Shown piece by piece: positions 24,880-34,153 of a DNA stretch of 37,854 nt. The position numbers and the translations under genes are program-made. Each line of letters starts with the position of its first letter. Position 1 is the first letter of the stretch. This stretch comes from Desulfomicrobium macestii (GTDB lineage Bacteria > Desulfobacterota > Desulfovibrionia > Desulfovibrionales > Desulfomicrobiaceae), in assembly GCF_014873765.1 (NCBI RefSeq), contig NZ_JADBGG010000036.1:1-37854 (forward strand). Reading direction: 5' to 3'. The notes under the pieces were generated by a model, which worked only from the letters and a program-made list of their open reading frames with translations, was not told the origin of the DNA and made no database searches.

Positions 24880-27409
24880 CGCAGGCTTGAGTTTCCCTGG
24901 CCGTGTCCTGCCGCTACTGGCGGCCCTGGTATGCTTGCTGCTTCTTGCCCTGTGTCCGGCAAGCGCCATGGCCGCCAAACAGGTATTCATCCTCAATTCC
25001 TACCACCCTGACTACAAATGGTCCGCGGACATCATGCACGGGCTGGAAGCGACCTTGCATCAATATGATCCGGAAGTGCTCATCCACGTCGAACACATGG
25101 ACACCAAGCGCAACCTCGATCCCGAATATCTCGCCAACCTTCCTAACTTCATGGAGCTCAAATACGCCTTCCTGCGTCCCGATCTGGTCATCACGGTGGA
25201 CGAAAGCGCCTTCTTTTTCATTCTTGAACACGGTGCGCGCATCTTCCCGGACACTCCCGTGGTCTTTTGCGGCGTGAACACCAACCCCCTGCCGCCGCTG
25301 CCCCGGAACATGACCGGCGTGCGCGAATACGCGGACCTGAACACGAACGTGAAGCTCATGCGCAGGCTACAGCCGCAAATGCGCAAGCTGATGGTCATCT
25401 CGGACAAGACCGCCACGGGCGTTGCTGCCGTGGCCGAACTGCACAAGGTCGTCCCCCCGGACCTGCCTCTGCAGGTGCTTGAGGATGCCCCCCTGCCGGA
25501 GCTGATGGAGCAGGTCAAAGGGATCGGCCCGGAGACGGGACTTCTCTTTCTGCTCTATTTCCAGGACCGCGATGGCCGGGTCCACGGCGCGACGGAAGCC
25601 ATCTCGGCCATTTCCCAGGCCAGCCCGGTGCCGGTTTACGGGGTCTGGAATTTTCTCATGGGCCACGGACTTTTCGGAGGCTACCTGACCAACGGATATG
25701 AACAGGGCCGGATCGCGGGCAACATGGCCGGGCGAATCCTGGGTGGCGCGCGCCCAGTCGACCTGCCCGTGACCTATGATGACGGAATCCAGCTGGAAGT
25801 GGACATGCGCCAGATGGAGCGCTTCGGAATCACTCCCGACCGATTGCCGCCGGAGACGAAATTCCTTCACCCCAAAAGGGGAACCGAGCATGAAATCCTG
25901 ATCCTTCATTCGTACCACAAGGGTTTCAAGTGGACCGACGACATTGAATCCGGAATCAGGGAAAGCCTGGGAGCGGACGCCGCGAACGTGGAAATGCATG
26001 TCGAATACATGGACACCAAGCGCCATCCCGAGCCTGAATTCACGTATCTGAACTACATCCTTATGCGTGAAAAGTATCGCTCGGCCAAATTTTCCGCAGT
26101 GCTGACCTCCGACGACAACGCCTTCAACTTTGCCCGCCAGTACCGGCAGACCCTGTTCAACAACGCGCCCATCATCTTTTGCGGCGTGAACTATCTCACC
26201 GATCAACAATCCCTGTCCGCTCAGGGAATAACCGGAGTGCTCGAATCCTACGACATCGTCAGCACGGTGCAGGCCGCCTCCCGCCTCCTGCCCAGGGCCA
26301 AAAAACTTTTCGTCATCAACGACGCCACCCCGACGGGCCTTGGCAACCACAACCGCTTCGAGGAGGTTCGCCACCTGCTGCCCGCCTCCCTTGACATCGA
26401 ACTCCTTGAAAACATTTCCATGACCCGTCTGCTCGAACGTCTGCCAACGCTGCCGCCGGACAGCTTCATCCTGCTCATGAGCTTCAACCAGGACCGCGAC
26501 GGGAACACCTTCTCCTACGAGGAGAGCTGCAAGAAAATCGTGAGCGCAAGCCCCGTGCCGGTCTTTTCCTTCTGGGACTTCTATCTGGGAGCCGGGTCCA
26601 TCGGAGGGATGGTCACCAGCGGCCGTCACCAGGGACTGGCCGCCGGAAATCTGCTCCGAAACGTCCTGCGCGGACAAAAAGCCGGCAATCTGCCGATCAT
26701 CACCATAAGTCCCAACGCGTTCATCTTCGACGCCAAGGCCATGAAAAGGCAAGGAATGGACTTTGGACTACTCCCCAGCGGCGCAACGATCATCAACGAT
26801 GAATCGGACGCATCCCGGCATACCCGCGCCCTGTGGACGATCACGGCCCTGATTCTGATCATCGCCATGCTGCTTGGCATTCTTGTCGTCTTTTACCGCT
26901 ATCAGCAGCGCAAACGCCGGGCCCTGGAGCGCTCCGTGCGCATCGACCCCCTGACGGGAGCGAGCACCAGAAGCGCCTTTGAATCGGAAATGCCGCAAAA
27001 AATCAAAGCAGCCGTGGAAAAAAACGAAAGGTTCATGTTCTGCTATGTGGACGTGGACAAGCTCAAGCAGGTCAACGACACTTACGGACATCTTCACGGC
27101 GACACCTACCTGAAGGAAGTCGTGTCCATCATTCGCGCCTGCGTCCGCGCCAGTGACGAAATCTACCGCATCGGCGGCGACGAGTTCGTGCTCATCTTTC
27201 CCGGATGCGGCCCGGACGAGGTTCAACGGGTCTGGAACAAGGTCCTCATACTCATCGACGCCGCAAACAACTCCGGCAGGATTCCCTACACCATGGGAGT
27301 CACCCACGGCTGCACGGCCTTCAACCCCCAGGAACCTCAGGATCTGGCAACCCTGCTCAAGAAGGCCGACCAATCCATGTACACGCGCAAAAACATCCAC
27401 ACGTCCTGA
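24872..27409 (+). CDS. Diguanylate cyclase with duplicated periplasmic binding-protein sensor
   Basis: I start this at TTG 24872 because GGGAGA lies 8 nt upstream and a signal peptide follows at once (LLAALVCLLLLALCPASAMA); an in-frame ATG at 24794 lies deep inside the previous gene. The periplasmic part holds two copies of one domain, about residues 35-320 and 335-640. The copies share KQVFILNSYHPDYKWSADI / HEILILHSYHKGFKWTDDI, then VEHMDTKR / VEYMDTKR, then VVFCGVN / IIFCGVN, as in ABC substrate-binding-like sensors. One membrane helix follows at about 650-672, then a GGDEF domain with intact YRIGGDEF at about residue 768 and an inhibitory RxxD site (RASD) five residues before it. It should make c-di-GMP in response to a periplasmic ligand. 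The overlap with the uridylyltransferase gene implies coupled translation. Confidence 0.9.
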   Translation: MRDAGLSFPGRVLPLLAALVCLLLLALCPASAMAAKQVFILNSYHPDYKWSADIMHGLEATLHQYDPEVLIHVEHMDTKRNLDPEYLANLPNFMELKYAFLRPDLVITVDESAFFFILEHGARIFPDTPVVFCGVNTNPLPPLPRNMTGVREYADLNTNVKLMRRLQPQMRKLMVISDKTATGVAAVAELHKVVPPDLPLQVLEDAPLPELMEQVKGIGPETGLLFLLYFQDRDGRVHGATEAISAISQASPVPVYGVWNFLMGHGLFGGYLTNGYEQGRIAGNMAGRILGGARPVDLPVTYDDGIQLEVDMRQMERFGITPDRLPPETKFLHPKRGTEHEILILHSYHKGFKWTDDIESGIRESLGADAANVEMHVEYMDTKRHPEPEFTYLNYILMREKYRSAKFSAVLTSDDNAFNFARQYRQTLFNNAPIIFCGVNYLTDQQSLSAQGITGVLESYDIVSTVQAASRLLPRAKKLFVINDATPTGLGNHNRFEEVRHLLPASLDIELLENISMTRLLERLPTLPPDSFILLMSFNQDRDGNTFSYEESCKKIVSASPVPVFSFWDFYLGAGSIGGMVTSGRHQGLAAGNLLRNVLRGQKAGNLPIITISPNAFIFDAKAMKRQGMDFGLLPSGATIINDESDASRHTRALWTITALILIIAMLLGILVVFYRYQQRKRRALERSVRIDPLTGASTRSAFESEMPQKIKAAVEKNERFMFCYVDVDKLKQVNDTYGHLHGDTYLKEVVSIIRACVRASDEIYRIGGDEFVLIFPGCGPDEVQRVWNKVLILIDAANNSGRIPYTMGVTHGCTAFNPQEPQDLATLLKKADQSMYTRKNIHTS

Positions 27410-27450
27410 CCCCGATTTCTGTTCTGTCCTCCCCCTCCTCCATTCCCCTT

Positions 27451-27488
27451 GCTCAGGGCTCCCGATCCGGAGCCCTGAGCATTTTATC
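27451..27488 (+). terminator. Rho-independent terminator after the diguanylate cyclase
   Basis: GCTCAGGGCTCC-CGATCC-GGAGCCCTGAGC is a perfect 12-bp stem with a 6-nt loop, followed by ATTTTATC. It ends the uridylyltransferase-cyclase transcript. Confidence 0.9.
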
Positions 27489-27523
27489 GAGACGCAAAAC
27501 CATACATCACTGCAAGAAACCGT

Positions 27524-27543
27524 CATCCCCTTGAAGAAGGGGA
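27524..27543. repeat. REP-like small palindrome
   Basis: ATCCCCTT and AAGGGGAT form an 8-bp stem around GAAG, flanked by GTC on the left and CCATCCCTTTTTT on the right. The pattern GTCATCCCC...GGGGATCCA resembles dispersed intergenic repeats of many bacterial genomes. It may also act as a second terminator because a run of T follows within 10 nt. Confidence 0.4.
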
Positions 27544-27727
27544 TCCATCCCTTTTTTAACTACCTGAAAAGAATGGATCTCGCGCTATTGCCCGAGATGG
27601 CCCAACTTCGCGGCAATGACCAGCAGGTTCTTTCCTGACTTTTCACAGCACAGCCATTTCATACAAGACCAGTCCGAATACTCCGTAATGAAAAGCATTT
27701 TTCCCTGTGAAATAATGCACGCCGGAA

Positions 27728-27779
27728 TTGTCATACAATCTGTTGCGCAAATCATTTTAATGATGATAATGTATGACAA
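27728..27779. promoter_or_regulatory. Nested inverted repeats, possible operator of the chemoreceptor gene
   Basis: TTGTCATACA (27728-27737) and TGTATGACAA (27770-27779) are perfect 10-bp inverted repeats 32 nt apart, centred about 55 nt upstream of the start codon. Inside them ATCATT-TT-AATGAT (27751-27764) is a second dyad. The arrangement could bind a dimeric regulator or form a hairpin in the leader. Confidence 0.45.
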
Positions 27780-27809
27780 ATTCTAGACAATTTATCCGGA
27801 GGCAGCACG

Positions 27810-29534
27810 ATGAGCATGCGTTTGGGAATCCGAAACAGGTTGCTTTTGTTGGTTGGCGTGATGCTCGTCTTCATCGGCGCGGTGGTCTCTTTTTTCGTAT
27901 ACCAGGCCGCGAACTCCAAATCACAAATGATAGATCGAGTGGGCATCATCATGACCGATGAGGCCAAGGACAAGATCAAGGTGCTGACCCTGGCGTTAAC
28001 GAAATCCGTCGAGGCCGGCATCAGGGACGTGACCGATGAGGATGAAAGAATTGGCGTAATCAGAAATCTTGTAACCGACATTCGCTTTGAAGAGGATCAA
28101 TCGGGATACATTTTCGTCTATCAGGGCACCATCAACAGAATCATGCCGCCAAACCCGGCCCTTGAAGGCACCGACCTCAAAGATCTCAAGGATCCCAACG
28201 GACTGTATCTCATTCGCGAACTGAGCGAGGCGGCCGAAAAAGGCGGCGGGTTCGTCGAATACATTTTCGACAAACCGGGCAAGGGCAACCAGCCCAAGAT
28301 CAGTTATTCCACCCTGATCCCCGGCACCGACCTCTGGATCGGAACGGGCATCTACATCGACAACATCGCCGAAGCCCAGGCGAAAGTCGCGGCCGACCTG
28401 GAAAGCGCGGCCGCAAGGTCCCTGACCATCGCCATGTCCTTCATCGGTGCCGGATTCGCCTTTCTGGTCCTGCCCCTGACCATCTTCCTCATCCGCTCCA
28501 TCATCACCCCGCTGAAGCGCATGATCGGCATGCTTAAAGACATCGCCCAGGGCGAAGGCGATCTGACCGCCCGCCTCAAGGACACCTCCGGCACGGAAAC
28601 CCAGGAACTGGCCGAATGGTTCAACAAGTTCGTTGAGCAGGTGCATGGCATCATCCGCGAAGTGGCCGGCAACTCAGCGCAGGTCAATCAGGCCTCGACG
28701 GGACTCCTTGGCCTGGCCACCGACCTGCGCGGCGCATCCAGCGACATGACCGCCAAATCAACCAACGTGGCCGCCGCTACCGAAGAGATGAGCTCCAACA
28801 TGAACTCCGTGGCCTCGGCCATGGAAGAGTTCTCCATCAACATCGGGACAGTGGCCACCGCCTCCGAGGAAATGACCGCGACCATCGCCGAAATCTCCCA
28901 GAACGCGAGCAAGGCCAAGGACATCACCGGTCACGCCGTCGGCAAGGCCACGGAAGCCTCGCGCCGGGTGGACGAGCTTGGCCATGCCGCGCGGGAAATC
29001 GACAAGGTCACCGAGACCATCACGGCCATTTCCTCCCAGACCAACCTTCTGGCTTTGAACGCCACCATCGAGGCGGCCCGGGCCGGAGAAGCAGGACGCG
29101 GTTTTGCCGTCGTCGCCAACGAGATCAAGGAACTGGCCATGCAGACCGCCCGCGCCACGGAGGAAATCCGGGGCAAGATCCAGGGCATCCAGAGCGCGAC
29201 CGGGGTCACGGTTTCTGAAATCCAGCAGGTCAGCCAGGTCATCAACGAAGTGGACTCCATCGTCGGCACCATCGCGGCCGCAGTCGAGGAACAGTCCGTC
29301 ACGACCCGCGACATCGCGGACAACGTCGGCCAGGCATCGCAGGGTGTGCAGGAAGTGAACGAGAACGTGTCCCAGGCCGAATCAGTGACCCGCGACATCG
29401 CCAAGGAAGTGGCTTCCGTGAACGAAGCCTCCGGCGACATCGCCCAGTCGGCCGAGGCGGTGCAAGCCAGCTCCGAAAGCCTGAGCGGACTGGCCCGCGA
29501 CCTCAACGCCATGGTTGGCAAGTTCAGGATCTGA
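27810..29534 (+). CDS. Methyl-accepting chemotaxis protein with single-cache sensor
   Basis: 574 residues. The first membrane helix is at about 11-31 and the second at about 208-232. The periplasmic part between them is an sCache-type domain ([20 protein letters not shown], then [18 protein letters not shown]). A HAMP linker follows at about 232-285 and a long methyl-accepting coiled coil at 300-565. Its hairpin tip is the conserved [32 protein letters not shown] region. There is no C-terminal pentapeptide for CheR/CheB tethering. A strong CGGAGG lies 9 nt before the ATG. It signals to CheA/CheW complexes that are not in this window. The ligand is unknown; small carboxylates are common for sCache domains. 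Confidence 0.95.
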   Translation: MSMRLGIRNRLLLLVGVMLVFIGAVVSFFVYQAANSKSQMIDRVGIIMTDEAKDKIKVLTLALTKSVEAGIRDVTDEDERIGVIRNLVTDIRFEEDQSGYIFVYQGTINRIMPPNPALEGTDLKDLKDPNGLYLIRELSEAAEKGGGFVEYIFDKPGKGNQPKISYSTLIPGTDLWIGTGIYIDNIAEAQAKVAADLESAAARSLTIAMSFIGAGFAFLVLPLTIFLIRSIITPLKRMIGMLKDIAQGEGDLTARLKDTSGTETQELAEWFNKFVEQVHGIIREVAGNSAQVNQASTGLLGLATDLRGASSDMTAKSTNVAAATEEMSSNMNSVASAMEEFSINIGTVATASEEMTATIAEISQNASKAKDITGHAVGKATEASRRVDELGHAAREIDKVTETITAISSQTNLLALNATIEAARAGEAGRGFAVVANEIKELAMQTARATEEIRGKIQGIQSATGVTVSEIQQVSQVINEVDSIVGTIAAAVEEQSVTTRDIADNVGQASQGVQEVNENVSQAESVTRDIAKEVASVNEASGDIAQSAEAVQASSESLSGLARDLNAMVGKFRI

Positions 29535-29558
29535 GCTTGGCAGAGCAGCCTCGAATCA

Positions 29559-29586
29559 AGCCCGGCTCGAAAAGCCGGGCTTTTTC
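29559..29586 (+). terminator. Rho-independent terminator after the chemoreceptor
   Basis: AGCCCGGCT-CGAAA-AGCCGGGCT is a 9-bp GC-rich stem with a T-run (TTTTTCTTT) at its end, located about 25 nt after the stop codon. Confidence 0.92.
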
Positions 29587-29638
29587 TTTGGAATGAAGGC
29601 GGAGCAGGTTTCGTTTACGTCACGAAGCGGGTGCGGGT

Positions 29639-29789
29639 TGGTCCGGTCAGGTCGCTTCGACTGTCTGACCGAGCCAAGCATCGTTGGCAGAATCGTTGCC
29701 GTTCATCTTGCTCCGCTTTTTCGCCCTGCACGCAACGATTGCGCCGTACGAGGCCCGCGAGGGAGTTTCGAAGCGGCCTGACCGGACCA
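29639..29789. mobile_element. MITE-like 151-bp element with 22-bp terminal inverted repeats
   Basis: The ends TGGTCCGGTCAGGTCGCTTC (continuing GA, 29639-29660) and the reverse complement of 29768-29789 match at 21 of 22 positions. Inside, AATCGTTGC (29691-29699) and GCAACGATT (29732-29740) form a second inverted pair, so most of the element can fold into one long imperfect hairpin. It carries no gene and lies between two convergent genes. Non-coding elements of this size with terminal repeats are typical of MITEs, but no target-site duplication is obvious. Confidence 0.55.
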
Positions 29790-29867
29790 GCCCGTGCTCG
29801 CGCCCACCACAGTACTTCAAGGCGTTCTCATTGCGATATGATGGTGCGCGTAGCTCGATTGGAGGCA

Positions 29868-30869
29868 TCAAAATGCAGAGACGCCTGGAGTCGGAAGGCC
29901 GTCGCGGAGGCGCAGAGAAAAATCAGGATCATCGCCAAAGGCCCGGGCACGCGCATTGATGTGGCTGATCCGCTTGAGTTCAGTGAAGGGCAGCCGGGTG
30001 TCGAGCATGCCACGCTCATAAGCCATCTCGTCCACGAAGCCGTTGACCAGCATGCGCCAGTCGATGCGGGCGTCGCTGGTGTATGGGCGGGCGTGACCGC
30101 GGATGTTGGTCGTACAGTTGCTTATAAGGGCGTTGTACCACTGCGGACGCGCATAAAGCTCGTTGATCTGACGCAGGTACTGCAGGAAAACCGGCCCCGC
30201 CACGTCCGGATTGAAAGCCAGCCGATACAGATACACGTCCTCATTGCGAAAATTTGTGCGCAGGCGGACCAGATCGCGCTCGTCGGCCAGCACACAAATC
30301 AGTTCGTACTGTCGAAAGAATCCGCGCAACGCGGAATATTCTTCGTCAACGGTCTTGCGGGTTTCGATGGAGACGCAAACGAAGTCGTCATCGCCGAATT
30401 GAAAGCTGAGCATGGTATGGGCAATGAGCGGCGAACCCCAGTAAACCAGAAACAGGTCCACAGCCTTGAGCTGTGAGAGGCGCACGGTCTTGTCGTAATG
30501 ATTGACGGTGTACTGGGTTTCGGAAGTGTATTCGCAATTGCGGATATTGCGCAGAGTGATCAGGTCACCATTGATTTTGGCACGCGGCAGGATGGCGACA
30601 TCGGGTTGCCAGTCTCTGGTATTCGACGGTTCCAGGGCAAACCACCAGACCAGAATCAGGAAAAACGCAGGACCGAACACGGCCAGCCGCATCCGCCACC
30701 CGCGCAACATGAGTGCTCCCAGCAGCAGCGCCCCTGCCGCCACTGCGGCCGGAACGCGCCAGAACTGCGGCAGATCGCCATAATAAACGGCCGGCACAGT
30801 CCACAGGACAGCCCCCAGCAGCACGACATAGAGCAGCGCCTGAGCGCCAATGCGGACAAGTTTTCGCAT
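29868..30869 (-). CDS. DUF4105 (Lnb_N-type) membrane-anchored protein
   Basis: 333 residues from the ATG at 30869; a GTG 27 nt upstream is the alternative. Two or three N-terminal hydrophobic helices (about 8-28, 38-58 and 64-84) precede a periplasmic domain (90-333). It has the DUF4105/Lnb_N signature: SNTRDWQPDVAILPRAKINGD, the RNCEYTSE block, then HTMLSFQFGDDDFVCVSIETR, and ISNCTTNIRGHAR with the Cys that is likely catalytic in this cysteine-protease-like fold. The His in the HTMLSF block would be its partner. Family members have been tied to lipoprotein or envelope modification, but the reaction here is unknown. It is a lone minus-strand gene next to the MITE-like element. Confidence 0.82.
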   Translation of the reverse strand: MRKLVRIGAQALLYVVLLGAVLWTVPAVYYGDLPQFWRVPAAVAAGALLLGALMLRGWRMRLAVFGPAFFLILVWWFALEPSNTRDWQPDVAILPRAKINGDLITLRNIRNCEYTSETQYTVNHYDKTVRLSQLKAVDLFLVYWGSPLIAHTMLSFQFGDDDFVCVSIETRKTVDEEYSALRGFFRQYELICVLADERDLVRLRTNFRNEDVYLYRLAFNPDVAGPVFLQYLRQINELYARPQWYNALISNCTTNIRGHARPYTSDARIDWRMLVNGFVDEMAYERGMLDTRLPFTELKRISHINARARAFGDDPDFSLRLRDGLPTPGVSAF

Positions 30870-30970
30870 GAATATCACTTTAGTTTCAGCGCGCACATTT
30901 TAAGCAGCGGCCTGCATGTTGACCAGACCCGAGGGAAATGCCCTGTCAGGACAGTGCTCGCCCATCGGGG

Positions 30971-33900
30971 TCAGCCGACAAGCGGGGAAAGCAGCACGCC
31001 CTTGGCCAGCAGTTCCTCGAACTCCTGCGCGGGAACGGGTCGGCTGGCAAGATAGCCTTGCAGCACGATGGGTCCCATGGAAGCCAGCAGGCTTCGTTGG
31101 GCCTGGGTTTCCACGCCCTCGGCGACCAGGCGCAGATTGAGGGTCCGGGCCATGGATACGATGGCGGCGACAATGGCCCGACTGTCGGGATCGTCGGTGA
31201 TGTCCTTCACGAAGGAACGATCGATCTTGAGCCCGTCAATGGGCAGGCGCTTCAGGTAGGAAAGGGAGGAATAGCCGGTCCCGAAGTCGTCGAGGAAAAA
31301 GGTTCCCCCTGCTTCGCGCAGATTGAGCAACGTCGTCTCGGCCTTGCTCACGTCGCCCATGAGCATGGACTCGGTAATCTCGAAATACAATTTTCCCGGA
31401 CGCAGCTCCGTGTGCAGCAGCACCTCGCGCAGGGTCAGGGCCAGATCCGTTCCGGAAAATTGCCGCGAGGATATGTTCACGGACATGGTCAGGTCATGCC
31501 CTGCGTCCTGCCAGAGCTTGGCCTGACGCGCGGCCGTGCGCAGCACCCAGTCGCCAAGCGGCAGGATGAGCCCGGAATCCTCGGCCAGGGGAATGAACTC
31601 CGCGGGAGAAATGAGCTTGCCGTCGCTACGCCAGCGGATGAGCGCCTCGGCCCCGAGTATTTCCCCGCTCTGGATATGCACCAGCGGCTGGTAGAAAAGC
31701 TCGAACTCCTGGGCCTCGATGGCCTTGCGCAGCTTGTATTCCATGGAAATGCGCCGATGCGCGGCCACGTCCATCTCCGGGGTGAAATACTGGTAATTGT
31801 TGCGTCCCAGGTTTTTGGCCCGGTACATGGCCATGTCCGCATTCTTGATCAGCTTCGATCCCTCGGAGCCGTCGTCGGGTGCGATGGTCACGCCGATGCT
31901 GGCCGTGACGAAATACTCGACATCCCCGTGATGAAACGGAGCTTTCAAGGCTTCGAGCATCCGGGTCGCGATGTGGCTGGCGGCATCGACGGATTCGATC
32001 TCCGGCAACAGGACCAGAAATTCATCCCCACCCAGTCGGGCCAGGGTGTCCCCGCTGCGCAGGAGTTTTTCCATGCGGCGGGAGAGTTCCACCAGCAGCG
32101 CATCGCCGACACCGTGTCCCAATCCGTCGTTGATGGTCTTGAAGTTGTCGAGATCAAAAAAGAGCAGCGCGAGCTTGCCCTCGCTGCGTTCAAGTTGCGC
32201 CAGCGCCATGCGCAGCCGGTCGCCGAGCAGGATGCGGTTGGGCAGACCGGTCAGGGCATCGTGCTGGGCCTGATATTCCAGGGCGTCCTGCTGCCGCTTG
32301 AGCTCGGTTATGTCGTGAAAAATGGAAACATAGTTGGTAATCTCTCCCGCATCGTTCTTGATCGCGCTGATGGTCAGCCACTCGGGATAGGATTCGCCGT
32401 TTTTGCGACGGTTCCAGATTTCACCGGCCCAGTGCCCATCCGCCACGAGCTTGGCCCACATATCCTGATAGAAATGCTGCGGATGCCGATCGGACTTGAG
32501 TATGCGCGGGTTACCGCCCACGGCCTCTTGCGGGGTGTATCCGGTGATGATGCTGAAGCCCGGATTGACCTGTTCGATGGTCCCATGGACGTCGGTGACC
32601 ACGATCCCCTCGACGGTATTCTCGAAAACCTTGGCGGCCAGCATGAGCTTCTCCTCGGCCTTCTTGCGCATGCTGATGTCGCGGACCACCGCCAGATAGA
32701 ACTCCGGATGATCAGCCTTGCCCCACAGGGGAGAAATGGTCGCCAGCCCCCAAAAAAAGGTTCCATCCTTGCGCACATAGCGCTTTTCCAGAGTGATCTC
32801 CTTGTGCGTCTTCGCGACCAGACTCTGCATGGCATCCTGCGAAACCTGCCAATCATCGGGGTGCACAAGATCATGCGGAGTAAGCTGGCCAAGCTCCGTG
32901 GCGGAATAGCCCGTAAGGTCGGAAAATTTCTGGTTCACCTTGATGAACCGGTGCGAAACGCCCTCGAACTGGGCCACGCCTACGCTGGCCATCTCGAAAA
33001 AAGCCCTGAAACTGCGCTCGCTGGCGGACAAGGCGGCGGTACGCTCGTGAACCTGCCTGCTGAGCCGCGCATTGAAAAAGAAAAGCATGGCCGTGATCCC
33101 GGTTCCGACAAAAAGGAAAATGCCCAGAACGATCAAAGTCATGCGGATGGCCTGCTGCTTGCGGGCCTGCAGATTCTCCTTGAATTCCGGATAGAGAAAT
33201 CCGGACAGGTCGTAATCCGGGCTCATCATCCCCAGTTTGACATAAAGGTCTGCGATGTGCCGCCAACGCTCGGGATTCATGTGGCCGATCTCGACAAAAT
33301 CCGGACGGATCAGCCTGCGCATGGTCTTGGCTTCGAAAAGAAGATGCTCCATTGAAAGCTCGGAGGAGTATCGAGCGCGAATGAGCTGGGCCAGCTCCTC
33401 CGGATTCTCCATGGCATATCGCCAGCCGCGCTGCACCGCGCGCAGAAAGGCCTCGACCCGCTCAGGATGTTTTTCCACCTGCTCTTCGGTCGAGACCAAA
33501 CAGTCGCCGTAGAAATCCACTCCGTAATTGATGGGCCTGATGTACGCGGCGGGAACACCGCGCTCCTGCATGTGGTAGGGCTCACTGGTCAGGTAGGCGC
33601 TCATGGCGTCGACCCGTCCGGCCACAAGATCCTCGATATCCCATGAATGCGGAACCAGGGTGACGCTCTCCAGCGCAACCCCCTCGCTGACGAGCATGGC
33701 CAGACATTCCGGATCCGTTGCGGAGGTCATCATGATGCGCTTGCCGCGCAGGTCATGAGGAGAATCCAGGCGTGAATCCTTGAGCGTCATCATCACGCTT
33801 GGCGAATGCTGGAAAATGGCGGCCAGAGCGACCAGGGGGCTGCCTTCCTGGCGTTTGATGAGAATCGCCGGAGAATCCACGGCAAACTCGGCCTCCCCGG

Positions 33901-34153
33901 AGACCAGTCTGGCGGCCGGGTCGATACCCGGAGCCCCCTCCAGCAGCTCCACCTGCAGGCCTTCGTCCTCGAAAAACCCTTGGGACACGGCCGCGTAGTA
34001 TCCGGCAAACTGAAATTGATGTCGCCATTTGAGCTGCAGCCGAACGTTCTGGGGTGAATTGGAGGCAGCGAAAACACTGTCGCAAGGCGCAAGAAAAAGA
34101 CCGGCCAGAGTCAAAAAGGCAAGAATAGCCGACAAAAGGGAAAAAGGCCCCAT
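30971..34153 (-). CDS. NMT1/THI5-like sensor-PAS-PAS-GGDEF-EAL c-di-GMP enzyme
   Basis: 1060 residues from the ATG at 34153, which has AAGGA 5 nt upstream and opens a clean signal peptide (MGPFSLLSAILAFLTLAGLF); the ATG at 34198 lacks a site. Residues 35-325 are an NMT1/THI5-like periplasmic binding domain (LQLKWRHQFQFAGYYAAVSQ is diagnostic). A membrane helix lies at about 350-372. Two PAS domains follow (about 395-510 and 520-635), then GGDEF with ARLGGDEF near 705 and an RxxD site (RSGD) before it. The EAL domain (800-1050) has EALIRW, VNISSRQF, EITES, DDFGTGYSSLSYL and VAEGVET, so both halves look catalytically complete. It probably senses a thiamin-precursor-like or other small molecule; the ligand is unknown. 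Confidence 0.92.
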   Translation of the reverse strand: MGPFSLLSAILAFLTLAGLFLAPCDSVFAASNSPQNVRLQLKWRHQFQFAGYYAAVSQGFFEDEGLQVELLEGAPGIDPAARLVSGEAEFAVDSPAILIKRQEGSPLVALAAIFQHSPSVMMTLKDSRLDSPHDLRGKRIMMTSATDPECLAMLVSEGVALESVTLVPHSWDIEDLVAGRVDAMSAYLTSEPYHMQERGVPAAYIRPINYGVDFYGDCLVSTEEQVEKHPERVEAFLRAVQRGWRYAMENPEELAQLIRARYSSELSMEHLLFEAKTMRRLIRPDFVEIGHMNPERWRHIADLYVKLGMMSPDYDLSGFLYPEFKENLQARKQQAIRMTLIVLGIFLFVGTGITAMLFFFNARLSRQVHERTAALSASERSFRAFFEMASVGVAQFEGVSHRFIKVNQKFSDLTGYSATELGQLTPHDLVHPDDWQVSQDAMQSLVAKTHKEITLEKRYVRKDGTFFWGLATISPLWGKADHPEFYLAVVRDISMRKKAEEKLMLAAKVFENTVEGIVVTDVHGTIEQVNPGFSIITGYTPQEAVGGNPRILKSDRHPQHFYQDMWAKLVADGHWAGEIWNRRKNGESYPEWLTISAIKNDAGEITNYVSIFHDITELKRQQDALEYQAQHDALTGLPNRILLGDRLRMALAQLERSEGKLALLFFDLDNFKTINDGLGHGVGDALLVELSRRMEKLLRSGDTLARLGGDEFLVLLPEIESVDAASHIATRMLEALKAPFHHGDVEYFVTASIGVTIAPDDGSEGSKLIKNADMAMYRAKNLGRNNYQYFTPEMDVAAHRRISMEYKLRKAIEAQEFELFYQPLVHIQSGEILGAEALIRWRSDGKLISPAEFIPLAEDSGLILPLGDWVLRTAARQAKLWQDAGHDLTMSVNISSRQFSGTDLALTLREVLLHTELRPGKLYFEITESMLMGDVSKAETTLLNLREAGGTFFLDDFGTGYSSLSYLKRLPIDGLKIDRSFVKDITDDPDSRAIVAAIVSMARTLNLRLVAEGVETQAQRSLLASMGPIVLQGYLASRPVPAQEFEELLAKGVLLSPLVG

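Larger units (their letters stand above)
27410..27809. other. 400-bp intergenic region upstream of the chemoreceptor
   Basis: No gene is evident. It contains a strong terminator (27451-27488), an inverted repeat ATCCCCTT-GAAG-AAGGGGAT (about 27524-27543) with flanks that recall dispersed intergenic REP-like repeats, and a regulatory-looking inverted repeat at 27728-27779. Each is discussed separately. Confidence 0.5.

Noticed and set aside
30938-33355. 805-codon open frame on the plus strand opposite the GGDEF-EAL protein
   Set aside because: The minus-strand frame encodes five clear domains; the plus frame has none and is an antisense artefact of GC-rich codons.
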